64,000 nucleotides of DNA from assembly GCF_003205615.1 (NCBI RefSeq), contig NZ_PYBV01000042.1, forward strand, positions 1 to 64,000, read 5' to 3'. Numbering within the stretch: the stretch's first letter is position 1; the number at the start of each line of letters is the position of its first letter. A program made the translations under genes and the position numbers. Under the pieces are notes generated by a model that was given only the letters and a program-made list of their open reading frames with translations, searched no databases and was not told the DNA's origin. The DNA comes from Micromonospora arborensis (GTDB lineage: Bacteria > Actinomycetota > Actinomycetes > Mycobacteriales > Micromonosporaceae). Of this stretch, positions 54,291 to 62,473 are shown one piece after another.

Positions 54291-55058
54291 TCAGCGTGAG
54301 TGGCGGCGGTGCGCCCGGCTGAGGTCGATCGGGCGGCCGGGGTCGACGTGCCGGGGCAGGTCGGGTTCGTCGGGGCGCAGCGGGGCGAGGGTGTCGGTGA
54401 GCGCGTCGATGATCCGGTCGGTGGCCCGGCGGGCGACGCCGGGGTTGTCGGCGGCCGTCTCACCCAGGTCGACGGGAGCGCCGAAGTGCACCCGGATCAC
54501 CGGGCGGCGCCACAGCGAGCGGGCGATGCCGCGCAGCATTCCGCGGGGCGCCTCGTAGGGCAGCACCTCGTGGGAGCCCCACTGGGCGATCGGGATGACC
54601 GGAGCGCCGCAGGCCAGAGCGAGTCGGGCGGCGCCGGTCTTGCCGCGTTCGGGCCACATGCCGGGGTCCAGGCCGATGCGTCCCTCGGGGTAGATGAGAA
54701 TCACCGACCCCTGGGCGACGGCGACGGCGGCATCGTCGAGGGCTCGGTGGACGGCGCTGGTGCCCCGGTCGACCCGGATGTGCCCGGCGTGGCGCATGGC
54801 GGCGCCGAACACCGGTACGCGAAACAGCCCGGCGGTCGCCATGATCCGGGGGGCGATGCCGCGGGTCTGGCAGGCGGCGGCCATGACCAGGGGGTCGAAC
54901 GGGCTGATGTGGTTGGCGGCCAGCACCAACGGGCCGCGGCGCAGGTGCGCGGGAACGTCGCCGGTGACCTCGAGTCGGGCAAGCAGGCCGACCAGGCCCC
55001 GCATCAGCAGGAGCGCGGTGCGCCAGATCAGCGGCGGTTGCCAGTGCGTGGTGTCCAT
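54291..55058 (-). CDS. 1-acyl-sn-glycerol-3-phosphate acyltransferase family protein
   Basis: PlsC-type acyltransferase of 255 residues for phospholipid or other glycerolipid synthesis. The catalytic H-x4-D is in LAANHISPFDPLVM, the second motif is HAGHIRVDRGTSA, and IYPEGRIGLDPGMW holds the E-G-R motif. VIPIAQWGSHEV is the fourth motif. A membrane-associated N-terminus (LIWRTALLLMRGLVGLLA) is visible. ATG 55058 is the start. It lies convergent to the hydrolase with a 148-base gap in which I see nothing further. Confidence 0.88.
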   Translation of the reverse strand: MDTTHWQPPLIWRTALLLMRGLVGLLARLEVTGDVPAHLRRGPLVLAANHISPFDPLVMAAACQTRGIAPRIMATAGLFRVPVFGAAMRHAGHIRVDRGTSAVHRALDDAAVAVAQGSVILIYPEGRIGLDPGMWPERGKTGAARLALACGAPVIPIAQWGSHEVLPYEAPRGMLRGIARSLWRRPVIRVHFGAPVDLGETAADNPGVARRATDRIIDALTDTLAPLRPDEPDLPRHVDPGRPIDLSRAHRRHSR

Positions 55059-55180
55059 CAGCGCGCCATCGTCGCACGTGGCAGCGGGGCCAGGAGGGCG
55101 GTCGGGAGACCGGGGTGATCAGAGTCATTCGTCCCGGGCCGGCTCGGGTCACCCCGGCCTCTACGACGAGCAGTAGTATT

Positions 55181-55197
55181 TACTACGTCTCGTAGTA
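55181..55197. promoter_or_regulatory. Operator-like dyad before cydA
   Basis: TACTACG-TCT-CGTAGTA is a perfect 7-bp dyad, 20 bases before the cydA GTG. An overlapping GTAGTA-TT-TACTAC (55173-55186) shares one arm. The TACTAC/GTAGTA halves resemble BlaI/MecI/CopY-type sites known in actinobacteria (inference). Confidence 0.5.
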
Positions 55198-55216
55198 CGG
55201 ATGGTTGGGGGTTCGA

Positions 55217-56629
55217 GTGGACGCGTTGGACGTTGCCCGCTGGCAGTTCGGTGTCACCACCGTCTACCACTTTCTCTTCGTACCGCTGACCATCGGCCTG
55301 TCCGTGCTGGTGGCGATCCTGCAGACGATGTGGCACCGCACCGGCAACGAGCGCTACCTCAAACTGACCAAGTTCTACGGCAAGCTCTTCCTGATCAACT
55401 TCGCCATGGGCGTGGTCACCGGGATCGTGCAGGAGTTCCAGTTCGGCATGAACTGGAGCGACTACTCCCGCTTCGTCGGCGACATCTTCGGCGCCCCGCT
55501 CGCCATCGAGGCGCTTGTCGCGTTCTTCCTCGAATCCACCTTCATCGGCCTGTGGATCTTCGGCTGGGACCGGCTGCCCAAGCGGGCCCACCTGGCCAGC
55601 ATCTGGGCCGCCGCGATCGGCACCAACCTCAGCGCGTACTTCATCCTCGCCGCGAACTCGTTCATGCAGAACCCGGTCGGCTACCGGATCAACCCGGACA
55701 GCGGACGTGCCGAGCTGACCGACTTCCCGGCCGTGCTGACCAACAAGGTCGCCCTGATCACCTTCCCGCACACCCTGGCCGGCTCCTTCCTGGTCGCCGG
55801 GTCGATGATCGTCGCCGTCGGGCTCTGGCACGTCATCCGCAACCGCGACTCCGCCGACACCGACGCCTACCGCTTCGCCACGAAGTTCGGCTCCTGGGTC
55901 GTCCTGGTCGCGTCCGCCGCCGTGCTGTTCACCGGCGACATCCAGGGCAAGATCATGACGGACGTGCAGCCGATGAAGATGGCCGCCGCCGAGGGCCTCT
56001 ACACCACTGAGAGCCCCGCCTCGTTCTCCGTGCTCACCATCGGCAGCCTCGACGGCAGCCGCGAGGTGTTCGCGCTCAAGATCCCGTACCTGCTGTCGTT
56101 CCTGGGCACCGGCGACCCGCACGGCACGGTGCGCGGCATCGACGACCTGCAGGCCCAGTACGCCACCCAGTACGGGCCGGGCAGCTACACCCCGATCATC
56201 CCGGTCACCTACTGGAGCTTCCGCTTCATGATCACCTTCGGGTTGGCTGCCGGCGCGATCGCCCTGCTGGTGCTCTGGAGCCAGCGCAAGGGCCGCACCC
56301 CGAGCAGCAAGTGGCTGCTGCGCGCCGGGCTGGCCATGCCGGTGCTGCCGTTGCTGGCCAACTCCTTCGGCTGGATCTTCACCGAGATGGGCCGCCAGCC
56401 GTGGATCGTCTTCGGCGAGATGCTCACCCGCAACGGCGTGTCCCGCAGCGTCTCGCTGACCGAGGTCCTCACCTCGTTCACCGCCTTCACGCTGATCTAC
56501 GCCACCCTCGCCGTGATCGAGGTCAAGCTGCTGCTGCGCTACGCCAAGGCCGGCGTGCCGGACGTCACCGACCAACCCCCCGCCGACGACACCGACGACG
56601 CCGAGCGCCCGCTCGCCTTCGCCTACTGA
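55217..56629 (+). CDS. cydA: Cytochrome bd ubiquinol oxidase subunit I
   Basis: Terminal oxidase subunit of 470 residues carrying haems b558, b595 and d. H18 (VTTVYHFLF) corresponds to the conserved N-terminal haem ligand, and FPHTLAGSFLVAG and NSFGWIFTEMGRQPW are strongly conserved CydA segments. Its length is short compared with E. coli (522), so it has the short Q-loop form. GTG 55217 is followed by cydB 15 bases after the stop. The dyad just upstream suggests redox or antibiotic-type repression. Confidence 0.95.
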   Translation: MDALDVARWQFGVTTVYHFLFVPLTIGLSVLVAILQTMWHRTGNERYLKLTKFYGKLFLINFAMGVVTGIVQEFQFGMNWSDYSRFVGDIFGAPLAIEALVAFFLESTFIGLWIFGWDRLPKRAHLASIWAAAIGTNLSAYFILAANSFMQNPVGYRINPDSGRAELTDFPAVLTNKVALITFPHTLAGSFLVAGSMIVAVGLWHVIRNRDSADTDAYRFATKFGSWVVLVASAAVLFTGDIQGKIMTDVQPMKMAAAEGLYTTESPASFSVLTIGSLDGSREVFALKIPYLLSFLGTGDPHGTVRGIDDLQAQYATQYGPGSYTPIIPVTYWSFRFMITFGLAAGAIALLVLWSQRKGRTPSSKWLLRAGLAMPVLPLLANSFGWIFTEMGRQPWIVFGEMLTRNGVSRSVSLTEVLTSFTAFTLIYATLAVIEVKLLLRYAKAGVPDVTDQPPADDTDDAERPLAFAY

Positions 56630-56644
56630 CCCCGGGAGCCCATC

Positions 56645-57643
56645 GTGGAACTGACCACCATCTGGTTTCTCCTCGTCGCCGTGCTGTTCACCGGGTACTT
56701 CATCCTGGAGGGCTTCGACTTCGGCGTCGGCATGCTGCTGCCCGTGCTCGGCCGCGACGACCGGGAACGCCGCGTCCTGATCAACACCATCGGCCCGGTC
56801 TGGGACGGCAACGAGGTCTGGCTGATCACCGCCGGCGGCGCCATGTTCGCCTCGTTCCCCGAGTGGTACGCCACCCTGTTCTCCGGCTTCTACCTGCCGC
56901 TGCTGCTGATCCTGCTGGCCCTGATCGCCCGGGGGGTGGCCTTCGAATACCGGCACAAGCGCCCCGAGGCGTCCTGGAAGCGCCGCTGGGACGCGGCCAT
57001 CGTGATCGGCTCGCTGCTGCCGGCGATCCTGTGGGGCGTCGCCTTCGCCAACATCCTGCGCGGCGTGCCACTGAACGCCGAGCATGAGTACGTCGGTGGC
57101 CTGTTCAACCTGCTCAACCCGTACGCCCTGCTGGGCGGTGCGACCACCCTCGCCCTGTTCCTCACCCACGGCGCGGTGTTCATCGCCCTGAAGACCACCG
57201 GCGACATCCGCGAGCGCGCGGGCGCCCTCGCGGTGCGCCTGGGTGTCGGCGCCGCCGTGCTCGCGGTCGGGTTCCTCACCTGGACCTTGAGCATCCGCTC
57301 CAGCGCGGCCGCCGTCGTGCTCGCCGTCGGCGCGGCCCTCGCCCTGCTCGGTGGTCTCGCCGCCGCCCGGGTACGCCGAGAGGGCTGGGCGTTCACCGGC
57401 ACCGCCGTGGCGATCGGCCTGGCCGTGGCCACCCTGTTCGCGGCGTTGTTCCCGAACGTGCTGCCCTCCACCCTGGACGCGGCCGGCACGCTCACGGCCA
57501 CCAACGCCGCCTCCACCCCGTACACCTTGAAGATCATGACCTGGGTGGCGGTGATCTTCACTCCGGTGGTGCTGGGCTACCAGGCCTGGACGTACTGGGT
57601 GTTCCGCAAGCGCATCGGCGTGGCCAACATCCCGCAGCACTGA
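56645..57643 (+). CDS. cydB: Cytochrome bd ubiquinol oxidase subunit II
   Basis: Integral membrane partner of CydA, 332 residues and about eight or nine helices. The motifs FILEGFDFGVGMLLPVLGRD, INTIGPVWDGNEVWLITAGG and FPEWYATLFSGFYLP are characteristic. It forms a high-affinity oxidase with CydA that works at low O2 and resists NO and sulfide (family knowledge). cydC and cydD for assembly are not in this window. GTG 56645 is used. Confidence 0.95.
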   Translation: MELTTIWFLLVAVLFTGYFILEGFDFGVGMLLPVLGRDDRERRVLINTIGPVWDGNEVWLITAGGAMFASFPEWYATLFSGFYLPLLLILLALIARGVAFEYRHKRPEASWKRRWDAAIVIGSLLPAILWGVAFANILRGVPLNAEHEYVGGLFNLLNPYALLGGATTLALFLTHGAVFIALKTTGDIRERAGALAVRLGVGAAVLAVGFLTWTLSIRSSAAAVVLAVGAALALLGGLAAARVRREGWAFTGTAVAIGLAVATLFAALFPNVLPSTLDAAGTLTATNAASTPYTLKIMTWVAVIFTPVVLGYQAWTYWVFRKRIGVANIPQH

Positions 57644-57664
57644 CCGACGGCACGGACCCGCGCC

Positions 57665-57732
57665 GATCTTGCGCTTTCTGTCGTCCAGATGAGTGAAATG
57701 CCCTCTTAAGTCGCAGCAGAAAGTGCAAGATC
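57665..57732. repeat. Long imperfect inverted repeat after cydB
   Basis: GATCTTGCGCTTTCTG (57665-57680) and CAGAAAGTGCAAGATC (57717-57732) pair with one G-U-type mismatch over 16 bases, around a 36-nt spacer. It follows the cydB stop by 21 bases. It may end transcription but is too long and well separated for a normal terminator; a palindromic intergenic element is possible. Confidence 0.6.
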
Positions 57733-57787
57733 GCGTGCCAGATCGGATCGGCGGCGAGGTCTGATCCGCCCCCGCTAGGGTGTGCCG

Positions 57788-58981
57788 ATGCCCGCTGCCG
57801 TGCACGTTCGCGAACTCACCGCCGACGACCTCGACGCCGCTTGGGAGTTGGGCCGGTTCGCGTTCGGATCCGACTCGCAGCGCCCCGCGAGCACCTCAAC
57901 CGCGGTGCCCGGCCTGACCCGTTACGGCGCGTTCGACGACGCCGGTCGGCTCGTCGGCAAGGCCGTCGACCTGCACCACGACCAGTGGTGGACCGGGCGC
58001 GCGATGCCCGCCGCCGACGTCGCCGGGGTGGCGGTCGCCCCCGAGGCCCGTGGCCGGGGCGTGGCCCGGGCCATGCTCACCGCCCTGCTGCGCGGCGCCC
58101 ACGAGCGCGGCGCGGCGATCAGCGCGCTCTACCCAACCGTCGCCGCCCCCTACCGTGCCTTCGGGTGGGAGGCCGCCGGGGTGCTGCGGACCGTCGACCT
58201 GGCCACCGCCTCGCTGCCCCGGCACCAGCCTGCCGCACATCTCACCGTTCGTGCTGGCGCTCCCGCCGACCTGCCCGCCGTCGCGGCCCTGTACGAGCGG
58301 GTCGGCCGGCACCGCAACGGCATGCTGACCCGCCGGGGCGAGTTGTTCGACTTCTTCGCCGCCGACAGGGGCCTGCCCGGCGACGGGCTCACCCTCGTCG
58401 AGGCCGCCGGCGACCTGGTCGGTTACGCCATCTGGCAGCGGGGCCGTGGCTACGGCGCCGACTCCGTGCTCACCGTCGACGAGGCCCTGGCCACCACCGC
58501 CGACGCCGCCCGGGAACTCGTCGGGGTGCTCGGCAGTTGGGCAAGCGTCGCGCCGACCCTGCGGTTGTGCCCGCTCGACGGTGACGCCGTCAGCACCCAC
58601 CTGCCGTTGGAGTCGGCCCGTGACCACAAACGGGACCTGTGGATGCACCGACCGGTGGACGTGGCCCGGGCGGTCAGCGCACGCGGCTGGCCCGCCCACG
58701 CCAGCGGCACCGTCGACGTCACCCTCGCCGACCCGCTCGCCGAATGGAACACCGGCACCTGGCGCTTGACCGTCGCCGAGGGCGCCGCCGAGCTGAGCCG
58801 GATCAGCGGCGAGGCGGACTTTCGGTTGGACGTCCGCGGTTTCGCCCTGCTCTACACCGGTGCGGCCCGCGCCCGGTCGGTCGCGCAGGCCGGGTTGCTG
58901 CACCACCCTGCCGGTGTCGACCCGAGCGCCCTCGACCTGCTGGGTGCCGGCGGCCCGGCACAGTTGCTCGACTACTTCTGA
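57788..58981 (+). CDS. GNAT acetyltransferase of the Eis type
   Basis: Protein of 397 residues with two GNAT-like halves and a sterol-carrier-like end, the layout of Eis (enhanced intracellular survival). The first acetyl-CoA loop is VAVAPEARGRGVARAMLTAL, later VVEA... is replaced by LVEAAGDLVGYAIWQRGRGY, and the C-terminus ends LLDYF with a terminal F whose carboxylate serves as base in Eis (established). Mycobacterial Eis acetylates aminoglycosides at several positions; the native target here is unknown. ATG 57788 is probably near leaderless. Confidence 0.88.
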   Translation: MPAAVHVRELTADDLDAAWELGRFAFGSDSQRPASTSTAVPGLTRYGAFDDAGRLVGKAVDLHHDQWWTGRAMPAADVAGVAVAPEARGRGVARAMLTALLRGAHERGAAISALYPTVAAPYRAFGWEAAGVLRTVDLATASLPRHQPAAHLTVRAGAPADLPAVAALYERVGRHRNGMLTRRGELFDFFAADRGLPGDGLTLVEAAGDLVGYAIWQRGRGYGADSVLTVDEALATTADAARELVGVLGSWASVAPTLRLCPLDGDAVSTHLPLESARDHKRDLWMHRPVDVARAVSARGWPAHASGTVDVTLADPLAEWNTGTWRLTVAEGAAELSRISGEADFRLDVRGFALLYTGAARARSVAQAGLLHHPAGVDPSALDLLGAGGPAQLLDYF

Positions 58982-59017
58982 GCGACGGGGACCGCCCGCC
59001 CGCCCGGCTGGCCGCGC

Positions 59018-59220
59018 GCTGGCAACACTCGCGCGCGGCCAGCAGCGTCTCGGCAGCATTCGCACCCGGGCGGCAGCACTCACGCGCAGCCGCACACGCG
59101 TGGGCAACGCTCCCGGGCGGTAGCACTCACGCGCAGCCGCACACGCGTGGGCAACGCTCCCGGGCGCCAGCACTCGCGCGTGGCCGCACGCGCGTGGGCA
59201 ACACTTCCGGCCGGGCGTGC
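59018..59220. repeat. 47-bp tandem repeat array in the eis-MarR gap
   Basis: Unit 1 at 59065-59111 and unit 2 at 59112-59158 differ at one base. Unit 3 at 59159-59205 has about six changes, and degenerate copies flank them (from about 59018 and after 59206). The unit starts CCCGGGCGG and contains GCACTCACGCGC and ACGCGTGGGCAAC. The period of 47 is not a multiple of 3 and the array is not coding. It fills most of the 301-base gap 58982-59282. Confidence 0.8.
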
Positions 59221-59282
59221 GCCGGCGACACTGCGGTCACCGACTCGGGCGCGACGCCGACTCGCCGGTGGCGACGGCCCGG

Positions 59283-59729
59283 TCAGGCCGGGAGTGCCGC
59301 CAGCTCGGCGTTCGCCCGCTGGGTGACCAGGGTGAGCACCTGGGCGACCACCCTCGCCTCGTCGGTCGGGATGTCCCCGTACAGCCGGGTGGTGATGTCG
59401 GCGACGGCGGCGCCGACGCGGCGCTGGGTGGCGTGACCGGCGTCGGTGAGCCGCACCTGCGGTTCGGCGGCGCCGTCGTCGACCCGCATGAGGTCGGCGT
59501 CGACGAGGTGGGCGATCACCTCGTGCACCGCCGGCTCGTCGATTTTCAGGGTGGTGGTGAGCCGGTGCACCAGTCGTGCGCGCTCGACGGCGCCGTCGGC
59601 GAGGACGTTGAGCGCGATCACCTGCTCGAAGGCGAGCCCGAGCGGGGCGACGGCACGGTCGAGCAGGGCCCGGGTGGCGTAGTGGGCCTGGCCGATGACC
59701 TGGCCGTTGAGGGTGGGAGTGGTGGACAT
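59283..59729 (-). CDS. MarR-like regulator
   Basis: Protein of 148 residues. ALLDRAVAPLGLAFEQVIAL leads to the winged helix: ARLVHRLTTTLKIDEPAVHE and ADLMRVDDGAAEPQVRLTDA. It is somewhat divergent from standard MarR proteins. ATG 59729 follows AAGGAGG at good spacing. It is divergent from a second MarR gene at 59825 across a 95-base region with a 34-bp dyad, so both may bind and cross-regulate there. Confidence 0.8.
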   Translation of the reverse strand: MSTTPTLNGQVIGQAHYATRALLDRAVAPLGLAFEQVIALNVLADGAVERARLVHRLTTTLKIDEPAVHEVIAHLVDADLMRVDDGAAEPQVRLTDAGHATQRRVGAAVADITTRLYGDIPTDEARVVAQVLTLVTQRANAELAALPA

Positions 59730-59744
59730 GATGCCTCCTTCAGA

Positions 59745-59778
59745 ACGTTGGACTAACCAACGTTGGTGCGTCCAACGT
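59745..59778. promoter_or_regulatory. 34-bp dyad between divergent MarR genes
   Basis: ACGTTGGAC (59745-59753) mirrors GTCCAACGT (59770-59778), and ACCAACGTTGGT (59756-59767) is a perfect palindrome with the same centre. Only 2 bp on each side are unpaired. The half-site CAACGT/ACGTTG occurs repeatedly. Confidence 0.8.
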
Positions 59779-59824
59779 ATCACAGGTCGTGGGTCGCACC
59801 AACAATTCCTGTTAGGCTGCCGCA

Positions 59825-60277
59825 ATGGAGTTCACCGCCCCGCAGTCGCCCGCCGGGTTACACACCACCCCGAGCTGGCTGCTCAACCAGGCCGCCACCT
59901 ACGCCGGCCGACTCATCGGCGAGGGCTTCGCCGCGCACGACCTGCGCGGCTACCATTACCGGCTGCTCGCCTCACTCGCCGAGGACGGGCCCGCGAGTCA
60001 GGCCGACCTCGGCCGCCGCTGCGGCATCGACCGCAGCGACGTGGTGGCGGCCATCAACGACCTGGCCGGCCGAGGCCTCGTGGTACGCGCCCCCGACCCG
60101 GCCGACCGCCGTCGCAACGTCATCAGCAGCACCGAGGCCGGCGCCGAGGTGGCCCGCCGGATGGGCGAGACCGTCGCCCGCGTCCAAGACGACCTGCTCG
60201 CCCCCCTGTCCACCACGGAGCGTGCGCAGCTGACGCGGCTGCTCACCCGGCTGCTGGAGCACCACAGCCGGCACTGA
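59825..60277 (+). CDS. MarR family transcriptional regulator
   Basis: Protein of 150 residues. LRGYHYRLLASLAEDGPASQ begins the HTH, DLGRRCGIDRSDVVAAINDL is the recognition region and VVRAPDPADRRRNVISSTEA the wing. Long N- and C-terminal helices serve dimerisation. It is divergent from a paralogous MarR gene with a shared 34-bp dyad. No transporter or enzyme gene is attached, so the regulated target is not obvious. Confidence 0.88.
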   Translation: MEFTAPQSPAGLHTTPSWLLNQAATYAGRLIGEGFAAHDLRGYHYRLLASLAEDGPASQADLGRRCGIDRSDVVAAINDLAGRGLVVRAPDPADRRRNVISSTEAGAEVARRMGETVARVQDDLLAPLSTTERAQLTRLLTRLLEHHSRH

Positions 60278-60283
60278 CCCGCC

Positions 60284-60973
60284 TCAGCGGGCCTCGCGCA
60301 GTTCCGCCAACCGGGCCTCGATCTCGGCCAGCTCGGCACGCAACTTCTCCGCCTGCTGCTCCGCCTCAGCCCGCTCGGTGCCGAGGATCTGCTCCACCGC
60401 CTCCTGCACACCCGGCACGTCGACCAGCGCCACCATCTTCAACGCCTCCGCCGGCTTCACCACGTACGGCTTCGCGAGGGCCTTGCTGCCCTGCTGCGCG
60501 GCGACGGTCCACTCACCGTCGGCGTACGCCAAGGTGACGGTGAGGCCCGCGGGGCCCTTCGGCTTGACGGCCTTGACCGCCCGCCGCGCCGGCGGCTTCT
60601 CCGTCTGCTGCTCCACCTTTGGCTCCTCCTGTCGCTGCGCGGGCACCCGCGGCGTGTCCAACACGAACTCCGGCGCGGGCGCCGCGGGTGACTCCTGCGG
60701 CTCCGGCTCCGGTTTCGGCTCCACCACCCGGCGACCGGCGCCCTTGGGAGCGACGGCCAGGTCGGCGGGGGAGAACGGCAACTCGTCGCGCCCGAAGCGC
60801 ACCACCACGAACTCGTCGGACGCCTCGGGGTCGGTCAGCTCGATCACCTGACCGACCTGACCGGCGATCTGCCCCGCCGAGGCGGTGAACACCACCCGGG
60901 GTTTACGACCGGCCGCCAACGCCTCCCGGATGCTCTGCACGTCGCTAGTGGACAAACCCTGGCCGGCATCCAT
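60284..60973 (-). CDS. Hypothetical protein (DUF6319-like)
   Basis: Protein of 229 residues. The N-terminal part (STSDVQSIREALAAGRKPRV, then VVFTASAGQIAGQVGQVIEL) looks like a small KOW-like beta barrel. A Pro/Glu-rich linker of about 60 residues is followed by a helical part (VTLAYADGEWTVAAQQGSKA) and a C-terminal coiled coil rich in E, A, R and L. It resembles an actinobacterial family of unknown function (DUF6319, from memory). ATG 60973 follows AGAGGG. Confidence 0.6.
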   Translation of the reverse strand: MDAGQGLSTSDVQSIREALAAGRKPRVVFTASAGQIAGQVGQVIELTDPEASDEFVVVRFGRDELPFSPADLAVAPKGAGRRVVEPKPEPEPQESPAAPAPEFVLDTPRVPAQRQEEPKVEQQTEKPPARRAVKAVKPKGPAGLTVTLAYADGEWTVAAQQGSKALAKPYVVKPAEALKMVALVDVPGVQEAVEQILGTERAEAEQQAEKLRAELAEIEARLAELREAR

Positions 60974-61018
60974 CACAACCCTCTTCCGTACACCTGTTTG
61001 ATTGCTGTCTTGATACCA

Positions 61019-61057
61019 GCCGGCTGCGACAGCCGGCGCAGGGGGCTCGTGCCCCCT
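61019..61057 (-). terminator. Tandem hairpins downstream of the peroxiredoxin gene
   Basis: AGGGGGC-TCGT-GCCCCCT (61040-61057) reaches the peroxiredoxin stop. A second stem GCCGGCT-GCGAC-AGCCGGC (61019-61037) lies just beyond. Together they should end the minus-strand peroxiredoxin transcript. Confidence 0.6.
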
Positions 61058-61518
61058 CAGCCGCCCAGCGCCCGCAGCGCCCGGTCCGCGTGGTCGTTCA
61101 TGCTGACCTCGCTGTGGATCACCTCGATGATCCGCCGGTCCGTGCCGATCACGAACGTCATCCGCTTCATGCTCAACGGCCCCAACGGCACCCGCCGCTT
61201 GACCCCGAGCTGCTGCGCCACCACACCGTCGGCATCCGACAGCAGCGGGTAGTCGAAGCCGTGCAGCTTGGAGAACTCCGCCTGCTTCGCCACCGGGTCG
61301 CGGCTGATACCCACCCGCGACGCGCCCAGCGCCGTGAACTCCGCGGCAAGGTCCCGGAAGTGGCAACTCTCCGCCGTGCATCCCCGGGTCATCGCCGCCG
61401 GGTAGAAGAACAGCACCACCGGCCCGGCCGCCAGGAACTCGGACAGTCGCCGCGGCGTGCCCGTCTCATCCGGCAGCTCGAAATCCTCGACCACGTCGCC
61501 GACACCCACACCCGCCAC
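61057..61518 (-). CDS. Peroxiredoxin (BCP/thioredoxin-dependent type)
   Basis: Thiol peroxidase of 153 residues. The peroxidatic motif is FFYPAAMTRGCTAESCHFRD: P40, T44 and C47, with the resolving C52 five residues on as in BCP-type enzymes. SRDPVAKQAEFSKLHGFDYP and LLSDADGVVAQQLGVK follow. GTG 61518 is the start. It reduces hydrogen or organic peroxides with thioredoxin. No regulator is attached. Confidence 0.9.
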   Translation of the reverse strand: MAGVGVGDVVEDFELPDETGTPRRLSEFLAAGPVVLFFYPAAMTRGCTAESCHFRDLAAEFTALGASRVGISRDPVAKQAEFSKLHGFDYPLLSDADGVVAQQLGVKRRVPLGPLSMKRMTFVIGTDRRIIEVIHSEVSMNDHADRALRALGG

Positions 61519-61563
61519 CGCGCACCTCCGTTGTCCGATCGAACGCGCGGTGAGCGTAAGCGA

Positions 61564-62395
61564 TCACACCCAGAGGGCCGCCACCTCGTCCGCCACCGCC
61601 GCGGCCTGGGCCCGCCCGGCCCGCGCCGCGCCCGCCCGCCGGGCCGGGTCCAGCACGTTGCGGCCGATCGCCGTACGCGCCGCCGCGTCCGGCGTCACCA
61701 CCGCCACCCGCGATCCGACGGCCCGCAACCCGGCCACCTGCGCCGACAACCGGGGCATCGGCCCGAACGCCGCCGACGTCGGCGCGATCACCAGCACCCG
61801 CTGCGCGTCCGCCGCCAGGTCCGCGTTCACCGACGAACGCATCCCCCCGTCGACGTAGCGGCGCGCTCCGACCGTCACCGGCGGCCACACGCCGGGCACC
61901 GCGCAACTGGCCCCGATCGCGTCCACCAGGGACACCTCACCGTCGCGGTCGAACACCACGAACTCGCCGGTGGCGGCGTCCACCGCCGTGATCAGCAGCC
62001 GCCGCGCCGGCCAGTCCCGGCCCGGCAGGAGGGCCTCGATCACCGCGCGTCGCGACGCCTCCGACTGGGTACGCGCCGCCACCGCCATCGCCCCGATCCG
62101 GGCCCGTGAACGCGCCGCGTCCCGGGTACGCCCACCGGCCCACACCAGCCGAGCCAGCGTCAGGAAGCCCAGCCGTGCCGGCGGCTCGCTCGACGGTGGC
62201 ACCAGTTGCTCCTGGTAGAGCTGATCGAGGGGCACCCCGGAACACACCTGCGCGCCGACGACCGAACCCGCCGATGTGCCCCACCAGATCCGCCTCGGTG
62301 ACCGGCACGCCCCGCTCGACCAGCCCCGCCAGCAGCCCCAGCTCCCAGGCCACGCCGGTCACCCCGCCACCACCGAGCACCAACGCCCTCCGCAT
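61564..62395 (-). pseudogene. Patatin-like phospholipase gene with a frameshift
   Basis: The first frame from ATG 62395 gives MRRALVLGGGGVTGVAWELG and continues to EADLV, the oxyanion part. The second frame (61564-62247 and just upstream) gives GTSAGSVVGAQV (nucleophile Ser) and YVDGGMRSSVNA (catalytic Asp). They join at the run GGGG, 62279-62282 (reverse of CCCC), where two bases appear lost (or one gained). With that repaired, a protein of about 277 residues results. Either a true frameshift or a sequencing error. Confidence 0.8.
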
Positions 62396-62473
62396 GTGAC
62401 TCTCCCCTCGACGACGCGTCCGCGCCGGTCACGGTAGCGTCGACGGGTCCCCGTCGACAGCCTTGGAGGCACC

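Noticed and set aside
59018-59220. CRISPR array
   Set aside because: Copies are directly adjacent with no unique spacers, and no cas genes are near.
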